A DNA stretch of 43,106 bases. Origin: Lachnospiraceae bacterium. Lineage in GTDB: Bacteria > Bacillota > Clostridia > Lachnospirales > Lachnospiraceae. The position numbers and the translations under genes were made by a program. Of this stretch, positions 33,226 to 43,020 are shown piece by piece. Under the pieces are notes generated by a model. The model saw only the letters and a program-made list of their open reading frames with translations. It was not told where the DNA came from and ran no database searches. How positions within the stretch are numbered: position 1 is the stretch's first letter; every line of letters begins with the position of its first letter. The DNA lies in NCBI GenBank assembly GCA_017624495.1, contig JAGAMY010000038.1:1-43106 (forward strand). The letters are read 5' to 3'.

Positions 33226-33388
33226 GATGGTTAAAAGATTTAGAGTCTGTGCGAATATCAAAAACACAGGCTCTTTTTTACCATAAGAAAGGTATAGAGA
33301 TTGGCAAAATCAGACAGAATTATCATAGGAATTTACTGTTGGGTATGTTAAAATGAAAAAAAGACTAAAGAGAAGGGGGATTTACATC

Positions 33389-33733
33389 ATGGAGGTTATT
33401 TTAGAAAGTATGGAATTATGGCTGACGTATATAGTAGAGGCTTGTACGATACTATTAGAAATGTTTGGTGTGATAGTGCTGATTTATACAGCGGTAAAAT
33501 GTTTTATCCAATGGATAAAACGTGCAGCCGGATTAAGGTTGGAATTGGCACAGGGCATAGCATTGTCTTTGGAATTTAAAATGGGCAGCGAGGTGCTTCG
33601 TACTGTAGTAGTGCGTGAATGGTCAGAGCTTGGAATTTTGGGTGCAGTGATTCTGCTGCGTGGGCTTTTGACATTTTTGATTCATTGGGAGATTAAGCAT
33701 GAAGAAGAAGCGTTAAAGGAAGAGAAAAAGTGA
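33389..33733 (+). CDS. DUF1622 family membrane protein
   Basis: A 114-residue protein with two membrane segments: about 15-37 (ACTILLEMFGVIVLIYTAVK) and about 85-105 (ELGILGAVILLRGLLTFLIH). RLELAQGIALSLEFKMGSEV with RTVVVREWSEL is the conserved centre of DUF1622. Function unknown. The ATG at 33389, nine bases after AAGGGGG, is preferred over a frame 12 codons longer. It has no operon partner. Confidence 0.85.
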   Translation: MEVILESMELWLTYIVEACTILLEMFGVIVLIYTAVKCFIQWIKRAAGLRLELAQGIALSLEFKMGSEVLRTVVVREWSELGILGAVILLRGLLTFLIHWEIKHEEEALKEEKK

Positions 33734-33793
33734 AATTAGTATCTGGAATTGTATGGATGAAAGTAAAAAGGCGAATAAGGAAGAGGATGAAAT

Positions 33794-33824
33794 GGTAGAG
33801 CAGAAATGTTCTGCCGTTTTTTTT
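33794..33824 (+). terminator. Terminator after the DUF1622 gene
   Basis: GGTAGAGCA/TGTTCTGCC with a GAAA loop, one to two wobbles, then G and T8. Confidence 0.8.
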
Positions 33825-34023
33825 CTATTGGAAAAAGAATGGAAAACAAAGGAGCAGTATTATGTTTATACTAGAGGGAAAGTTGATATTTATCAACGTT
33901 GTGTTGCGCATCAGGTATTAGGTGGTGTCAAAATTGGTGTCAGAGTTTAGAAAAATTTAATGTTATATCACATTGTAAAAATCAGATAAGATGCTATAAT
34001 TTAATCAAGAGAAGGAGTTTTAC

Positions 34024-34872
34024 ATGAAAGATACGAAAATACAATGGCATCCCGGTTTTGTGGCAGCTATGAATTTAGAGTTTGCTAAGAACCGAGAGCA
34101 GTTAATATTTGAAAAAGAATATAATCTGAATACCAAGCCTTTAGAAATCGATTTATTAGTTGTGAAAAAGGAAGCTTCAGTGCAGATTATGAATGAAATC
34201 GGAAGTTTTTTTAGAGGACATAATATCATGGAGTATAAGTCTCCAGAAGATCACTTGGATATAGATGCCTTTTATAAAGCAGGAGCGTATGCCAGTCTAT
34301 ATAAATCCTATGGAAAAACAACGGATGCAATAAAAGCAGATGATATTACGGTATCTATGATAAGAGAAGCAAAGCCGGAAGGATTGTTTCAATATTTTAA
34401 AGAGCATGGGTATCAAGTATTGAATCCGCATAAAGGAATATACTACATAGAAAACAATGTATTATTTCCAACACAGGTTATTGTTACAAAAGAGCTGAAT
34501 AGAGCAGAACATATCTGGCTTGGTGCATTATCGGCAAAGTTAGAAAAGAAAGATATGCAGGAATTGGTGGAGAATATCCGAAAACTGACCGAAAAAGAAG
34601 ATAAGGAATTGGCAGATTCTGTTTTACAGGTAAGCATTGAAGCCAATAGACAGATAGTAGATGAGATGATGGGAGATGATCATATGTGTGAAGCATTGAT
34701 GGAAATTATGGAACCGATTGTGGAAAAAAGAGAAAAAGCAATGTATCGAGAAGGCAAGATTCTTGGTGCTGTAGAGGCAATGAGAGAATTAGGTCAATCT
34801 GATTATGAGATAAGCACAATGATTATTAGAAAGTATGGTTTATCTGAAGAAGAGGCTGAAAAGTATTTGTAA
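34024..34872 (+). CDS. Rpn-like PD-(D/E)XK nuclease-fold protein
   Basis: A 282-residue protein of a kind frequent in Lachnospiraceae. KPLEIDLLVVKK and, 25 residues later, NIMEYKSPEDHLDIDAFYKA give the D...ExK pattern of the PD-(D/E)XK fold near residues 41 and 70-72. The C-terminal third is helical and acidic and ends with a small helical unit, GQSDYEISTMIIRKYGLSEE, like that of Rpn recombination-promoting nucleases. Database names such as isopropylmalate dehydrogenase for relatives are misleading. GAAGGAG precedes the ATG. Biological role unknown; it stands alone with its own terminator. Confidence 0.65.
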   Translation: MKDTKIQWHPGFVAAMNLEFAKNREQLIFEKEYNLNTKPLEIDLLVVKKEASVQIMNEIGSFFRGHNIMEYKSPEDHLDIDAFYKAGAYASLYKSYGKTTDAIKADDITVSMIREAKPEGLFQYFKEHGYQVLNPHKGIYYIENNVLFPTQVIVTKELNRAEHIWLGALSAKLEKKDMQELVENIRKLTEKEDKELADSVLQVSIEANRQIVDEMMGDDHMCEALMEIMEPIVEKREKAMYREGKILGAVEAMRELGQSDYEISTMIIRKYGLSEEEAEKYL

Positions 34873-34883
34873 TGAAAGTGGAG

Positions 34884-34913
34884 CGGTAGAACTGAGAGGT
34901 TCTACCGTTTTTT
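34884..34913 (+). terminator. Terminator after the Rpn-like gene
   Basis: CGGTAGAAC/GTTCTACCG, perfect 9-bp stem, six-base loop, T6. Confidence 0.88.
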
Positions 34914-34994
34914 GATAGTATGAAATGATATGATATTAAATAGGAAACGTCGGGAGAATACAAATGATAGATTTTAGTACAGATGCAGAAAAAA

Positions 34995-35021
34995 TTAGCA
35001 CTCACCTCTTTACAGTGCTAA
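34995..35021. promoter_or_regulatory. CIRCE element (HrcA operator) upstream of clpB
   Basis: TTAGCACTC, a nine-base spacer and CAGTGCTAA. The consensus is TTAGCACTC-N9-GAGTGCTAA, so only one base deviates and the spacer length is exact. It lies 111 bases before the clpB start, implying repression by HrcA until heat shock. Confidence 0.9.
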
Positions 35022-35132
35022 CAATTAGTGTTATATTTTATTTAACCAAATGTACGCATACTCTGTGATATGAAAAGGCAGAATATGTAAGAGCATTAGT
35101 AACTGTTTAGTTTATCAGGAGGTGTTACCAGC

Positions 35133-37748
35133 ATGAACATACAGAAATTCACACAAAAGTCAATCGAAGCCATCAACGACTGTGAAAAACTCACATACGA
35201 ATATGGCAATCAGGAAATCGAGCAGGAGCACTTGTTAGTAGCGCTTATGCGCCAACAGGACGGTTTAATCCAGAAAATGATTGAAAAAATGGAAATCAAC
35301 AAAGAGCATTTTATGGATAACGCCATCCGACATTTAGAAAAACGTGTAAAAGTCTCTGGTGGACAGATTTACATGGGACAGGCATTAAATAAAGTACTTA
35401 TCAGTGCTGAAGACGAAGCCAAGCAGATGGGAGATGAATATGTATCTGTAGAGCATCTGTTTTTATCCCTGTTAAAATATCCTAACCCAGCCTTAAAGGA
35501 GATTTTTAAGGAATACGGTATTACCAGAGACCGTTTTTTACAGGCACTTTCCACGGTGAGAGGTAATCAGCGTGTAACCTCTGACAACCCGGAAGCTACT
35601 TACGATACATTAGAAAAATATGCCATCGATTTAGTGGCGAGGGCAAAAGCCCAGAAGTTAGACCCGGTTATCGGCAGAGACAGTGAAATCCGAAATGTGG
35701 TTCGTATTTTATCCAGAAAGACCAAAAACAATCCGGTGCTTATCGGTGAGCCGGGCGTAGGAAAAACGGCTGTTGTAGAAGGATTAGCCCAGCGAATTGT
35801 ACGGGGAGATGTACCGGAAGGGTTAAAGGATAAAAAACTCTTTTCCTTAGATATGGGGGCATTAGTAGCCGGAGCAAAATACCGGGGCGAATTTGAAGAA
35901 CGTTTAAAAGCTGTACTAGATGAAGTAAAACAGTCCGATGGACAGATTATTTTATTCATTGATGAGCTGCACATCATTGTAGGTGCCGGCAAAACCGACG
36001 GTGCCATGGATGCCGGAAATATGTTAAAACCGATGCTTGCCAGAGGAGAATTGCATTGTATCGGTGCTACAACCTTAGACGAATATCGTCAGTATATTGA
36101 AAAGGATGCAGCTTTAGAACGTCGTTTCCAGCCGGTTATGGTGGATGAACCAACGGTGGAAGATACCATATCCATTTTGCGAGGCTTAAAAGAGCGTTAC
36201 GAAGTATTTCACGGTGTAAAAATTGCAGATGCGGCATTAGTATCTGCAGCAGTGCTTTCTAACCGTTATATTTCTGACCGTTTTCTGCCGGATAAAGCTA
36301 TCGACTTGGTGGATGAAGCATGTGCATTGATTAAAACCGAGTTAGATTCCATGCCGACAGAATTAGACGAATTAAACCGTCGTGTCATGCAGTTAGAAAT
36401 TGAAGAAACGTCATTGAAAAAAGAAACAGACCGTTTAAGTCAGGAGCGTTTAGCTGCATTGCAAAAAGAGCTTGCAGAGCTTCGGGATGAATTTACGAAT
36501 AAAAAAGCCCGGTGGGATAATGAAAAGAAGTCCGTAGAAACTGTGCAGAAGCTAAGAGAAGACTTGGAAAATCTCAAAAATGAAATCAAACAGGCACAGC
36601 AGAATTATGATTTGGAAAAAGCCGCAGAATTGCAATATGGAAGACTTCCGCAGGTACAAAAACAGTTAGAAATCGAAGAAGCAAAGGTGAAAAACGAAGA
36701 TTTGTCTTTAGTGCATGAAAATGTCAGTGAAGAAGAAATTGCAAAAATCATTTCCCGTTGGAGCGGTATTCCTGTGGCAAAACTAACAGAAAGTGAGCGA
36801 AATAAGACACTGCATTTAGACGAAGAACTCCATAAACGTGTTATCGGACAGGATGATGGTGTTACCAAGGTGACAGAGGCAATTATCCGTTCAAAAGCCG
36901 GTATCAAAGACCCTACAAAGCCGATTGGTTCATTCCTGTTTTTAGGACCAACCGGTGTGGGAAAAACAGAACTGGCAAAAGCATTAGCGGAGAGCCTTTT
37001 CGATGATGAAAGCAATATGGTACGATTAGATATGTCTGAATACATGGAGAAATATTCCGTTTCCCGTCTGATTGGAGCACCTCCGGGATATGTGGGATAT
37101 GATGAGGGCGGTCAGTTGACAGAAGCTGTCCGTAGAAAACCCTATTCTGTTGTCCTCTTTGATGAGGTGGAAAAAGCCCATCCGGATGTATTTAACGTGC
37201 TGCTTCAGGTGTTGGATGATGGACGAATTACCGATTCTCAGGGCAGAACAGTGGACTTTAAAAATACCATTATTATTATGACATCTAATTTAGGTTCTTC
37301 TTATCTGTTAGAAGGAATTAAAGAAGACGGAAGTATCAAACCAGAAGCAGAAAAGGCAGTAATGCAGGAGCTTCGTGGCAGTTTCCGACCGGAATTTTTA
37401 AACCGTTTAGACGAAATCATTCTGTTTAAGCCGCTGACAAAGGATAATATCGGCAATATTATTCATTTGTTAATCGAAGAACTAAATGAAAGACTAAAAG
37501 ACAGAGAAATCAAAGTTGCACTTTCAGATGCTGCAGAAGCGTATATCACCGAACATGGCTACGACCCGATGTATGGCGCAAGACCATTAAAACGTTTCTT
37601 ACAAAAGCATGTGGAAACATTGTCTGCAAAGCTGATTTTAGCAGATAGAGTAAAGAGTGGCGATACCATATGGATAGATGTAAATGAAAATGGACTTGTG
37701 GCGGAAACACGAACAGAGAATGAAAATAGTGTTTTTGGCATAAAATAG
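35133..37748 (+). CDS. clpB: ATP-dependent disaggregase ClpB
   Basis: An 871-residue Hsp100 chaperone of full length. Order: Clp_N repeat domain (1-145); NBD1 with Walker A GEPGVGKT (about 207) and LFIDELH; the coiled-coil middle domain (about 400-530) that separates ClpB from ClpA/ClpC; NBD2 with GPTGVGKT (about 606) and [11 protein letters not shown]; and the C-terminal D2-small domain. There is no ClpP-docking IGF-type loop. It rescues aggregated proteins with DnaK. AGGAGGTG precedes the ATG. A CIRCE site upstream predicts HrcA control. The deacetylase gene follows after 26 bases. Confidence 0.96.
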   Translation: MNIQKFTQKSIEAINDCEKLTYEYGNQEIEQEHLLVALMRQQDGLIQKMIEKMEINKEHFMDNAIRHLEKRVKVSGGQIYMGQALNKVLISAEDEAKQMGDEYVSVEHLFLSLLKYPNPALKEIFKEYGITRDRFLQALSTVRGNQRVTSDNPEATYDTLEKYAIDLVARAKAQKLDPVIGRDSEIRNVVRILSRKTKNNPVLIGEPGVGKTAVVEGLAQRIVRGDVPEGLKDKKLFSLDMGALVAGAKYRGEFEERLKAVLDEVKQSDGQIILFIDELHIIVGAGKTDGAMDAGNMLKPMLARGELHCIGATTLDEYRQYIEKDAALERRFQPVMVDEPTVEDTISILRGLKERYEVFHGVKIADAALVSAAVLSNRYISDRFLPDKAIDLVDEACALIKTELDSMPTELDELNRRVMQLEIEETSLKKETDRLSQERLAALQKELAELRDEFTNKKARWDNEKKSVETVQKLREDLENLKNEIKQAQQNYDLEKAAELQYGRLPQVQKQLEIEEAKVKNEDLSLVHENVSEEEIAKIISRWSGIPVAKLTESERNKTLHLDEELHKRVIGQDDGVTKVTEAIIRSKAGIKDPTKPIGSFLFLGPTGVGKTELAKALAESLFDDESNMVRLDMSEYMEKYSVSRLIGAPPGYVGYDEGGQLTEAVRRKPYSVVLFDEVEKAHPDVFNVLLQVLDDGRITDSQGRTVDFKNTIIIMTSNLGSSYLLEGIKEDGSIKPEAEKAVMQELRGSFRPEFLNRLDEIILFKPLTKDNIGNIIHLLIEELNERLKDREIKVALSDAAEAYITEHGYDPMYGARPLKRFLQKHVETLSAKLILADRVKSGDTIWIDVNENGLVAETRTENENSVFGIK

Positions 37749-37774
37749 AAAAAAAGTCCGGTGTATATGCCAAA

Positions 37775-38443
37775 ATGAAAAAAAGAACAGGAATTTTATT
37801 AGGATTGGATATTCTGCTATTGTGTGTATTTGCAGAAGCCATGGTTGAAAAATATAACACAAAGGCGGTTTTTAATACAATGCAGGAATCTAAAAAAATT
37901 GCATTGACCTTTGATGATGGTCCAAATGCAGAATATACAGAAATGTTGTTAAAAGGTTTAGAAGAACGTGGTGTTCCCGCCACGTTTTTTCTGTTGGGAA
38001 AAGAAGTGGAAAAATATCCGGATATTGTAGAGCTGATTCATCAAAAAGGACATTTAATCGGAACACATTCCTATGAGCATGTAAATCTGAAAAATCTAAG
38101 TGATGAGGCTGCCATAGAGCAGGTGGATAAGACTAATGCCGCCATTCATAACATTATCGGGGAATATCCGGAATTTATCCGCCCACCCTTTGGCAGTTGG
38201 AAAAGTAACTTAGATTATGAAACCAATATGATAGAAGTGCTGTGGGATATTGACCCTCTAGACTGGAAAACAAATAATGCCGGGGTAGTAACCAAAAGAG
38301 TTGTGGATAAAGCAAAGGAGGATGATATTATCCTTATGCATGATGCTTCAGAATCATCGGTGGAAGCGGCACTTGAAATAGTGGATGAGTTAAAGGAAGA
38401 GGGATACATCTTTGTAACGGTGGATGAGATTATCTTTGAATAG
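37775..38443 (+). CDS. Polysaccharide deacetylase (CE4, PdaA/NodB-like)
   Basis: A 222-residue protein with an N-terminal membrane anchor or signal (about 5-22, GILLGLDILLLCVFAEAM) and a NodB domain. Catalytic motifs: LTFDDGP (base and metal Asp), HSYEHVNL (metal His), RPPFGSW, DWKTNN and ILMHD. It should deacetylate peptidoglycan N-acetylglucosamine/muramic acid or a chitin-like polymer outside the membrane. The ribosome site is weak, so coupling to clpB by read-through is uncertain. The length fits a minimal CE4 enzyme. Confidence 0.88.
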   Translation: MKKRTGILLGLDILLLCVFAEAMVEKYNTKAVFNTMQESKKIALTFDDGPNAEYTEMLLKGLEERGVPATFFLLGKEVEKYPDIVELIHQKGHLIGTHSYEHVNLKNLSDEAAIEQVDKTNAAIHNIIGEYPEFIRPPFGSWKSNLDYETNMIEVLWDIDPLDWKTNNAGVVTKRVVDKAKEDDIILMHDASESSVEAALEIVDELKEEGYIFVTVDEIIFE

Positions 38444-38444
38444 C

Positions 38445-38473
38445 TTGTGAAAAAAGTACTAAAATGTTATACT
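38445..38473 (+). promoter_or_regulatory. Predicted promoter of the GH42 gene
   Basis: TTGTGA, a 17-base spacer and TATACT, 52 bases before the start codon. Confidence 0.6.
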
Positions 38474-38525
38474 TTTACCAAAGCACCTACCTACGAAATG
38501 GTAAGTTAAAGGAGAGGAGAAAGCT

Positions 38526-40523
38526 ATGGGAGATATATTTTTTGGTGTAGATTACTACCCGGAGCATTGGGAAAGAGCACGTTGGGACGTAGATGCAAAA
38601 CTTATGCAGGAAATGGGAATTCAGGCAGTTCGTATGGCGGAATTTTCATGGCACAAATTAGAGCCACAGGAAGGCTGTTACGATTTTGCATGGTTAGATG
38701 AAGCGATAGAATTGCTGGCTGGATACGGCATAAAAACCATTCTTGGTACGCCAAGTGCAGCCCCTCCGGCATGGATGATAAATAAACACCCGGATATTTT
38801 ACCGATGGACAGAGAAGGCAGAGTTCGTGGCTTTGGCGGCAGACATCATGATTGCCAGTCCAATCCTACATATCGGGAATATATCCGCAAAATGGTTACG
38901 CATTTAGCAGAGCATTACGGCGAAAATCCAAATGTCATCGGCTGGCAGCCGGACAACGAATTAGGCAACAGCCATTTTGATTTATGTACCTGCGATAATT
39001 GTCGACGCAGTTTCCAGACATGGTTAAAAAACAAATATCAGACCACAGATAAGTTAAATGCGTCATGGGGAACTGCATTCTGGAGTCAGGAATACAATGA
39101 TTTTTCGGAAGTATTTACCCCAAGAATCACCGTAACCGGAGAAAATCCATCTGCCATGTTGGATTGGAAACGTTTCTGCTCCGATTTGATTATAGACTTT
39201 ACCAAAGAGCAGACCGACATTATCCGTAAATATGCTAGAAATCAGTTCATTACCCATAACTACATGGGATTTGCAGATAAAGTAGATTATTATAAATTGG
39301 GAGAACTTTTTGATTTTGTGTCCCATGACCAGTATCCGGGCGGATATTTTCTGCCGGAAACAGCAACACCACACGAAAAAAATCATGTGCTCGCAGCCAC
39401 ATTAGATGTTATCCGCGGGTATAAAAATCAGCCGTTCTGGATGATGGAGCAGCAGTCCGGCATCACCGGATGGGAAACCATGGGAAGAGCTCCTGCACCG
39501 GGGCAGTTGTCAGCGTGGGCGTTGCAGTCCGTAGCCCATGGTGCAGATGCCATCGTTTTTTTCCGCTGGAGAACCTGCGCAGTGGGTACAGAACAGTACT
39601 GGCACGGAATATTGCCTCATAGCGGAAATCCGGGACGAAGATATCATGAGTTGAAAAACACCATGCAGGAAATGCTTCCAATCATGAAAAAAATGCAGGG
39701 AAGCATGCCAAAAACAGAAGTCGGTATGGTATTTTCCTTTGCACAGGACTATGCCTTCCAGATACAGCCGCATCACAAGGATTTAGACTATATCGGTCAG
39801 GTGCAAAAGTATTATAAAGCCTTATATGACCGGAATATTCCTGTGGATTTTATACCGGATACGGGAGATTTTTCCAAATATAAATTAGTAGTTGCACCAT
39901 TACAGTATCTGATGAACCCGGAATTAGAAGATAAATATATGTCCTATGTTAAAAATGGCGGACATTTAATTCTGACTATGCGTACAGGCGTAAAGGATGA
40001 TAACAATCTTTGCATGATTGACAGAGAGCTTCCGGGGCGTTTAAGTGAAGTAACGGGAATGGAAGTTTTAGACTACGACTGTCTGCGTAATGCCCATGTT
40101 AATGTAAATTATCAGGGCAGGGAATATCAGGCAAATATCTGGAGTGACCTGATGCGATTAGCACCGGAAACAGAAGTTCTTGCATCTTATGCAAGTGAAT
40201 TTTATGCCGGAGAGCCATGTATCACGAAACATGCATATGGTAAGGGCTGTTGTTATTATATTGGTACAGAGCCGGGCGAAGAGCTTATGCAGAAAGTCAT
40301 GGAAAGTATTTGTGATACAGCACAGATTCAGTCACTGGCAGAATCGACAGAAGAAGTAGAATATATGACAAGGGAAGATGATAAAAACCGCTGGCTGTTT
40401 ATTATCAACCATGCAGGAGAAACGAAAAAAATCCCTGAAATTTCCGGTTATACGATGATGAAAGGAAAGAACACCGGGGTTTTAGAAGGTTATGAAGTGC
40501 AGATTTATGAAAAAAGTCTGTAA
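38526..40523 (+). CDS. GH42 beta-galactosidase
   Basis: A 665-residue cytoplasmic enzyme of normal GH42 length. The catalytic acid is E145 in QPDNELGN and the nucleophile is E308 in WMMEQQSG. DYYPEHW and RMAEFSWHKLEP open the TIM barrel; HHDCQSN with CTCDNC supplies the four Cys of the structural zinc site. The trimerisation domain (about 390-600) and a small C-terminal beta domain follow. It cleaves beta-galactosides such as lactose or galacto-oligosaccharides. GGAGAGGAG precedes the ATG. It is a single-gene unit with promoter and terminator; no sugar transporter is adjacent. Confidence 0.93.
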   Translation: MGDIFFGVDYYPEHWERARWDVDAKLMQEMGIQAVRMAEFSWHKLEPQEGCYDFAWLDEAIELLAGYGIKTILGTPSAAPPAWMINKHPDILPMDREGRVRGFGGRHHDCQSNPTYREYIRKMVTHLAEHYGENPNVIGWQPDNELGNSHFDLCTCDNCRRSFQTWLKNKYQTTDKLNASWGTAFWSQEYNDFSEVFTPRITVTGENPSAMLDWKRFCSDLIIDFTKEQTDIIRKYARNQFITHNYMGFADKVDYYKLGELFDFVSHDQYPGGYFLPETATPHEKNHVLAATLDVIRGYKNQPFWMMEQQSGITGWETMGRAPAPGQLSAWALQSVAHGADAIVFFRWRTCAVGTEQYWHGILPHSGNPGRRYHELKNTMQEMLPIMKKMQGSMPKTEVGMVFSFAQDYAFQIQPHHKDLDYIGQVQKYYKALYDRNIPVDFIPDTGDFSKYKLVVAPLQYLMNPELEDKYMSYVKNGGHLILTMRTGVKDDNNLCMIDRELPGRLSEVTGMEVLDYDCLRNAHVNVNYQGREYQANIWSDLMRLAPETEVLASYASEFYAGEPCITKHAYGKGCCYYIGTEPGEELMQKVMESICDTAQIQSLAESTEEVEYMTREDDKNRWLFIINHAGETKKIPEISGYTMMKGKNTGVLEGYEVQIYEKSL

Positions 40524-40540
40524 TATACTTAGGTAAATAA

Positions 40541-40587
40541 AATAGTCGGTATGGATTCATGCTTAAAATCTATACCGACTATTTTTT
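40541..40587. terminator. Terminator of the GH42 gene
   Basis: AATAGTCGGTATGGAT pairs with ATCTATACCGACTATT (15 of 16), then T6. The mirror A-run also suits the convergent DUF975 gene. Confidence 0.9.
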
Positions 40588-40622
40588 ATTAGGACGATTC
40601 AGAGAACGATTTAGAAAATCGT

Positions 40623-41336
40623 TTACTCAATTTCTCCGATAACATTCCGATAAAATTCTACTGTTGTCTGGTTCATGTATGGTCCCACCCAAAGCAAACC
40701 AATGCCCAAAGATAAAATGGATAAAAGACTCATACCAAAAAAACTAAGTCCGATGTAAAAAGCCCGCCATTTATTTCCCTTCATTAAACGTGCACTTTCT
40801 GCATATACCTGTGAAACCTTCATATCCGGCTGGTCAATCAGTAAAAAGTAAATCAGATGTATGGCATAGGAAAATGGAATCAAAAGTATGAGTGTAAAAA
40901 TCCATACAACTGCCATAGCTATAAACCATGCCGAATCATCCGCAATAATCGCAAAAACAGTAAGCACCGTTGCCGGAAGCATAAGCAGAAAAACTATGCC
41001 GACAAGTAACAGTGTAGAAAGAATAAAGCGGTCCGGTCTATGACTGAAAAAATAGAATAAATCTGCAAATTTTACTTCCTGTTTTCTTGCCAGTCCCAAG
41101 TGAATATACAAAAGACCACTGCTTAAAACAACAGACAGTAGTGAAATGATTAGGGAGGCAAGCATGGATATCATAAGCTGTGTGTTGTTTGGGTTTAACT
41201 GTGCAGAAAGATTAAAAGGCATATTCACTGCCATAATAATCAACTCCGTCACAAGAAATGCACCCATAGGCAAACCATAATTTCCGGTCAGATTCTCACG
41301 CGCCTGACGTTTGAGTTCCTTAGATGTCAATTTCAT
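40623..41336 (-). CDS. DUF975 family membrane protein
   Basis: A 237-residue protein with five to six membrane helices. The cytoplasmic start KLTSKELKRQARENLTGNYG and the later SARLMKGNKWRAFYIGLSFF are the DUF975 signature. Function unknown; relatives are common and often multicopy in Firmicutes. AAAGGAG precedes the ATG. The metalloprotease-like gene lies 27 bases upstream on the same strand, so the two may be co-transcribed. Confidence 0.88.
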   Translation of the reverse strand: MKLTSKELKRQARENLTGNYGLPMGAFLVTELIIMAVNMPFNLSAQLNPNNTQLMISMLASLIISLLSVVLSSGLLYIHLGLARKQEVKFADLFYFFSHRPDRFILSTLLLVGIVFLLMLPATVLTVFAIIADDSAWFIAMAVVWIFTLILLIPFSYAIHLIYFLLIDQPDMKVSQVYAESARLMKGNKWRAFYIGLSFFGMSLLSILSLGIGLLWVGPYMNQTTVEFYRNVIGEIE

Positions 41337-41363
41337 AAGAAAAAATACTCCTTTGCTAAGTGC

Positions 41364-41804
41364 TTATGCTACACAATCAATATTTGAACCGATATACTTT
41401 GCAGCATCTAATGATTTTTGATTCTGCTGGTATGGATTGGATTCATTTGGATACTTTATAATCGTTTTCGTCAGCCCACCGGAAGAATATGTACGTCCAC
41501 ATTCCGGGCATCTTTCAGTAAAAACAGTAACACTGGCAGAGATTACTTTGCCATTTTTTTCAGATGCTTTGGCATAGGCATTTGCCACATGCTCACCTTC
41601 ATGGGCTCTCACTCTTGCAGCAGAGGCTTCCGGGGAAATGTGGGCAGCGGATTTAAAAGAAACACTTTCATTAGAACCGTCCTGATATTTGCGGTTTTTA
41701 CAGGTCTCGCATTCATTGGGAGCGGACTGACCGTTGATTGTTTTATCTGGATTAGTATAAGGATTGTAATAAGCTGAATTATAGCCAATACCACCAATAT
41801 TCAT
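41364..41804 (-). CDS. SprA-like small putative zinc metalloprotease
   Basis: A 146-residue protein. RAHEGEHVANAYAKA contains HExxH at residues 68-72, the zinc-protease motif of the SprA-related family, preceded by the usual ISPEASAARV. Two CxxC pairs, C32/C35 and C99/C102 (CPECGRTY), probably bind a structural metal. The N-terminus, NIGGIGYNSAYYNPYTNP, is Asn/Tyr-rich. There is no signal peptide, so it may stay in the cytoplasm. AAGGGGG nine bases before the ATG at 41804 decides the start against a frame 25 codons longer. Proteolysis has not been shown for the family as far as I know. Confidence 0.75.
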   Translation of the reverse strand: MNIGGIGYNSAYYNPYTNPDKTINGQSAPNECETCKNRKYQDGSNESVSFKSAAHISPEASAARVRAHEGEHVANAYAKASEKNGKVISASVTVFTERCPECGRTYSSGGLTKTIIKYPNESNPYQQNQKSLDAAKYIGSNIDCVA

Positions 41805-41895
41805 AGAAAATACCCCCTTGTATAATTTCTTCAAAAACGTTATAGTTATCTTTATTATAGCAGAAATAGGAAAAAACACAAGAGAGGAACAAACG

Positions 41896-42348
41896 GTGAA
41901 TATAGAACAGCAGAAAAAATTAGAACAGAATATGTATATTGTAGGGCTTTGTATTCCAGTTGTACTAATGGTGGGCTGGGGACTTATAAAAATGCTGCCA
42001 GACTTTTTTGGGATACTTTATGTACCCTGTTTATTCCAGAAAATGCTCGGCTTATATTGTCCGGGATGCGGTGGAACAAGGGCAGTACTTTCTTTATTTA
42101 AAGGGAAAGTTTTGTTGTCTTTTTTATACCATCCACTGGTTTTATATACGACGGTTGTATATGTATGGTATATGATATCCCACACAGTAGAAAAAATCAG
42201 CCGGGGGAAGTTGCAAATTGGCATGCGTTACCGGGATAGTTATTTGTGGATAGCACTGATAATTCTTGTTATAAATATAGCCGTCAAAGACATTGCTTTA
42301 ACGGCATTTGATACAGATATTTTAAAATTATTAGATACGTTTGTTTAG
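41896..42348 (+). CDS. DUF2752 family membrane protein
   Basis: About 150 residues with three to four membrane helices. LYCPGCGGTRAVLSLFKGKV is the DUF2752 hallmark (CPxCGxTR). The start is probably GTG at 41896, after AGAGGAAC; an ATG-initiated frame 26 codons longer would overlap the promoter of the divergent metalloprotease gene. Function unknown. The next gene on the opposite strand ends two bases away, and its product is another small membrane protein, a pairing often seen with DUF2752. Confidence 0.85.
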   Translation: MNIEQQKKLEQNMYIVGLCIPVVLMVGWGLIKMLPDFFGILYVPCLFQKMLGLYCPGCGGTRAVLSLFKGKVLLSFLYHPLVLYTTVVYVWYMISHTVEKISRGKLQIGMRYRDSYLWIALIILVINIAVKDIALTAFDTDILKLLDTFV

Positions 42349-42349
42349 T

Positions 42350-42730
42350 CTAGTACATGCCCATAGTCTGGTAAAGTTCTTCCATGGACTCCACACCAAG
42401 GATGTTCATGTACTCCTGCATAAGTCCATCTATTCCACCATAGGTATTTAGTAAAAATACCAGCATAACCACATAAAAGGCAATCGAAAGAAACAGTCCG
42501 GCACTGCTAAGAAGCAGTCCTGTTTTTCCATAAATATTTAACTTCATTTCTCCGCCTCTTGAAAGTAGGGCGAGAATCATACCCAGTGCTCCACAGACCA
42601 TGGCAGAATAAATACAACTACAGGTCAAAAGTGCCACAAGTCCAAGCACAAAAGAGGCTGTTGCCATACTGTCGGAGCGTTTGTTTTTATATGGAGTGTT
42701 CTGTTGCATCATATCCGGTTGAAAATCCAT
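42350..42730 (-). CDS. DUF4190-like small membrane protein
   Basis: A 126-residue protein with a polar N-terminus (about 1-22), two to three membrane helices (about 24-56 and 70-95) and a short extracytoplasmic tail. SMATASFVLGLVALLTC followed by ALGMILALLSRG resembles the DUF4190 pattern. AGGAGG precedes the ATG. It converges on the DUF2752 gene with only one base between stops and no visible terminator there. Function unknown. Confidence 0.7.
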   Translation of the reverse strand: MDFQPDMMQQNTPYKNKRSDSMATASFVLGLVALLTCSCIYSAMVCGALGMILALLSRGGEMKLNIYGKTGLLLSSAGLFLSIAFYVVMLVFLLNTYGGIDGLMQEYMNILGVESMEELYQTMGMY

Positions 42731-42846
42731 AAAGTTAATCCTCCTAAGAGTTTAATTTGTATTTGTGAATAGTATCAGTTTAGCACTAAAAATGTGCAAA
42801 TACAAGTCGGTGAGAAAGAAAAAGTAAATACATGTGCTGATTGAAT

Positions 42847-42899
42847 GATGTGCAGAAAAATGTCGATTTTGGTGTAAATTTTTCTGCACATCTTTTTTT
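42847..42899 (+). terminator. Strong orphan hairpin with T-run
   Basis: GATGTGCAGAAAAAT (42847-42861) pairs perfectly with ATTTTTCTGCACATC (42878-42892), then T7. No gene on the plus strand ends nearby: the last one stops at 42348. It may end a small RNA starting in 42740-42840. The 376 bases after the DUF4190 gene hold only this and the tiny frame that follows. Confidence 0.75.
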
Positions 42900-42969
42900 G
42901 GTGAAAAATTTATGTAAAAGTAAAAGAACACATATGCATAGAAAAGATTAAGAAAAGGAGAGACCAAGT

Positions 42970-43020
42970 TTGAAACAAAGAAGTAGAGGTTACCCAAGAA
43001 CAAAAGGGCATAACAAGTAA
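42970..43020 (+). CDS. Possible 16-residue basic peptide
   Basis: A TTG start seven bases after AAGGAGAG opens (M)KQRSRGYPRTKGHNK and a stop. The ribosome site is good and the peptide is strongly basic, but it is very short and may be chance or the start of a leader for a gene beyond the window. Confidence 0.25.
   Translation: MKQRSRGYPRTKGHNK

Noticed and set aside
33753-33950. 65-residue plus-strand open frame between the DUF1622 and Rpn-like genes
   Set aside because: It runs straight through the terminator hairpin and T8 run at 33794-33824, has no ribosome site and no recognisable sequence.
34964-35068. 34-residue frame containing the CIRCE element
   Set aside because: The operator dictates much of its sequence and there is no sign of conservation; kept only as a remark in the findings.
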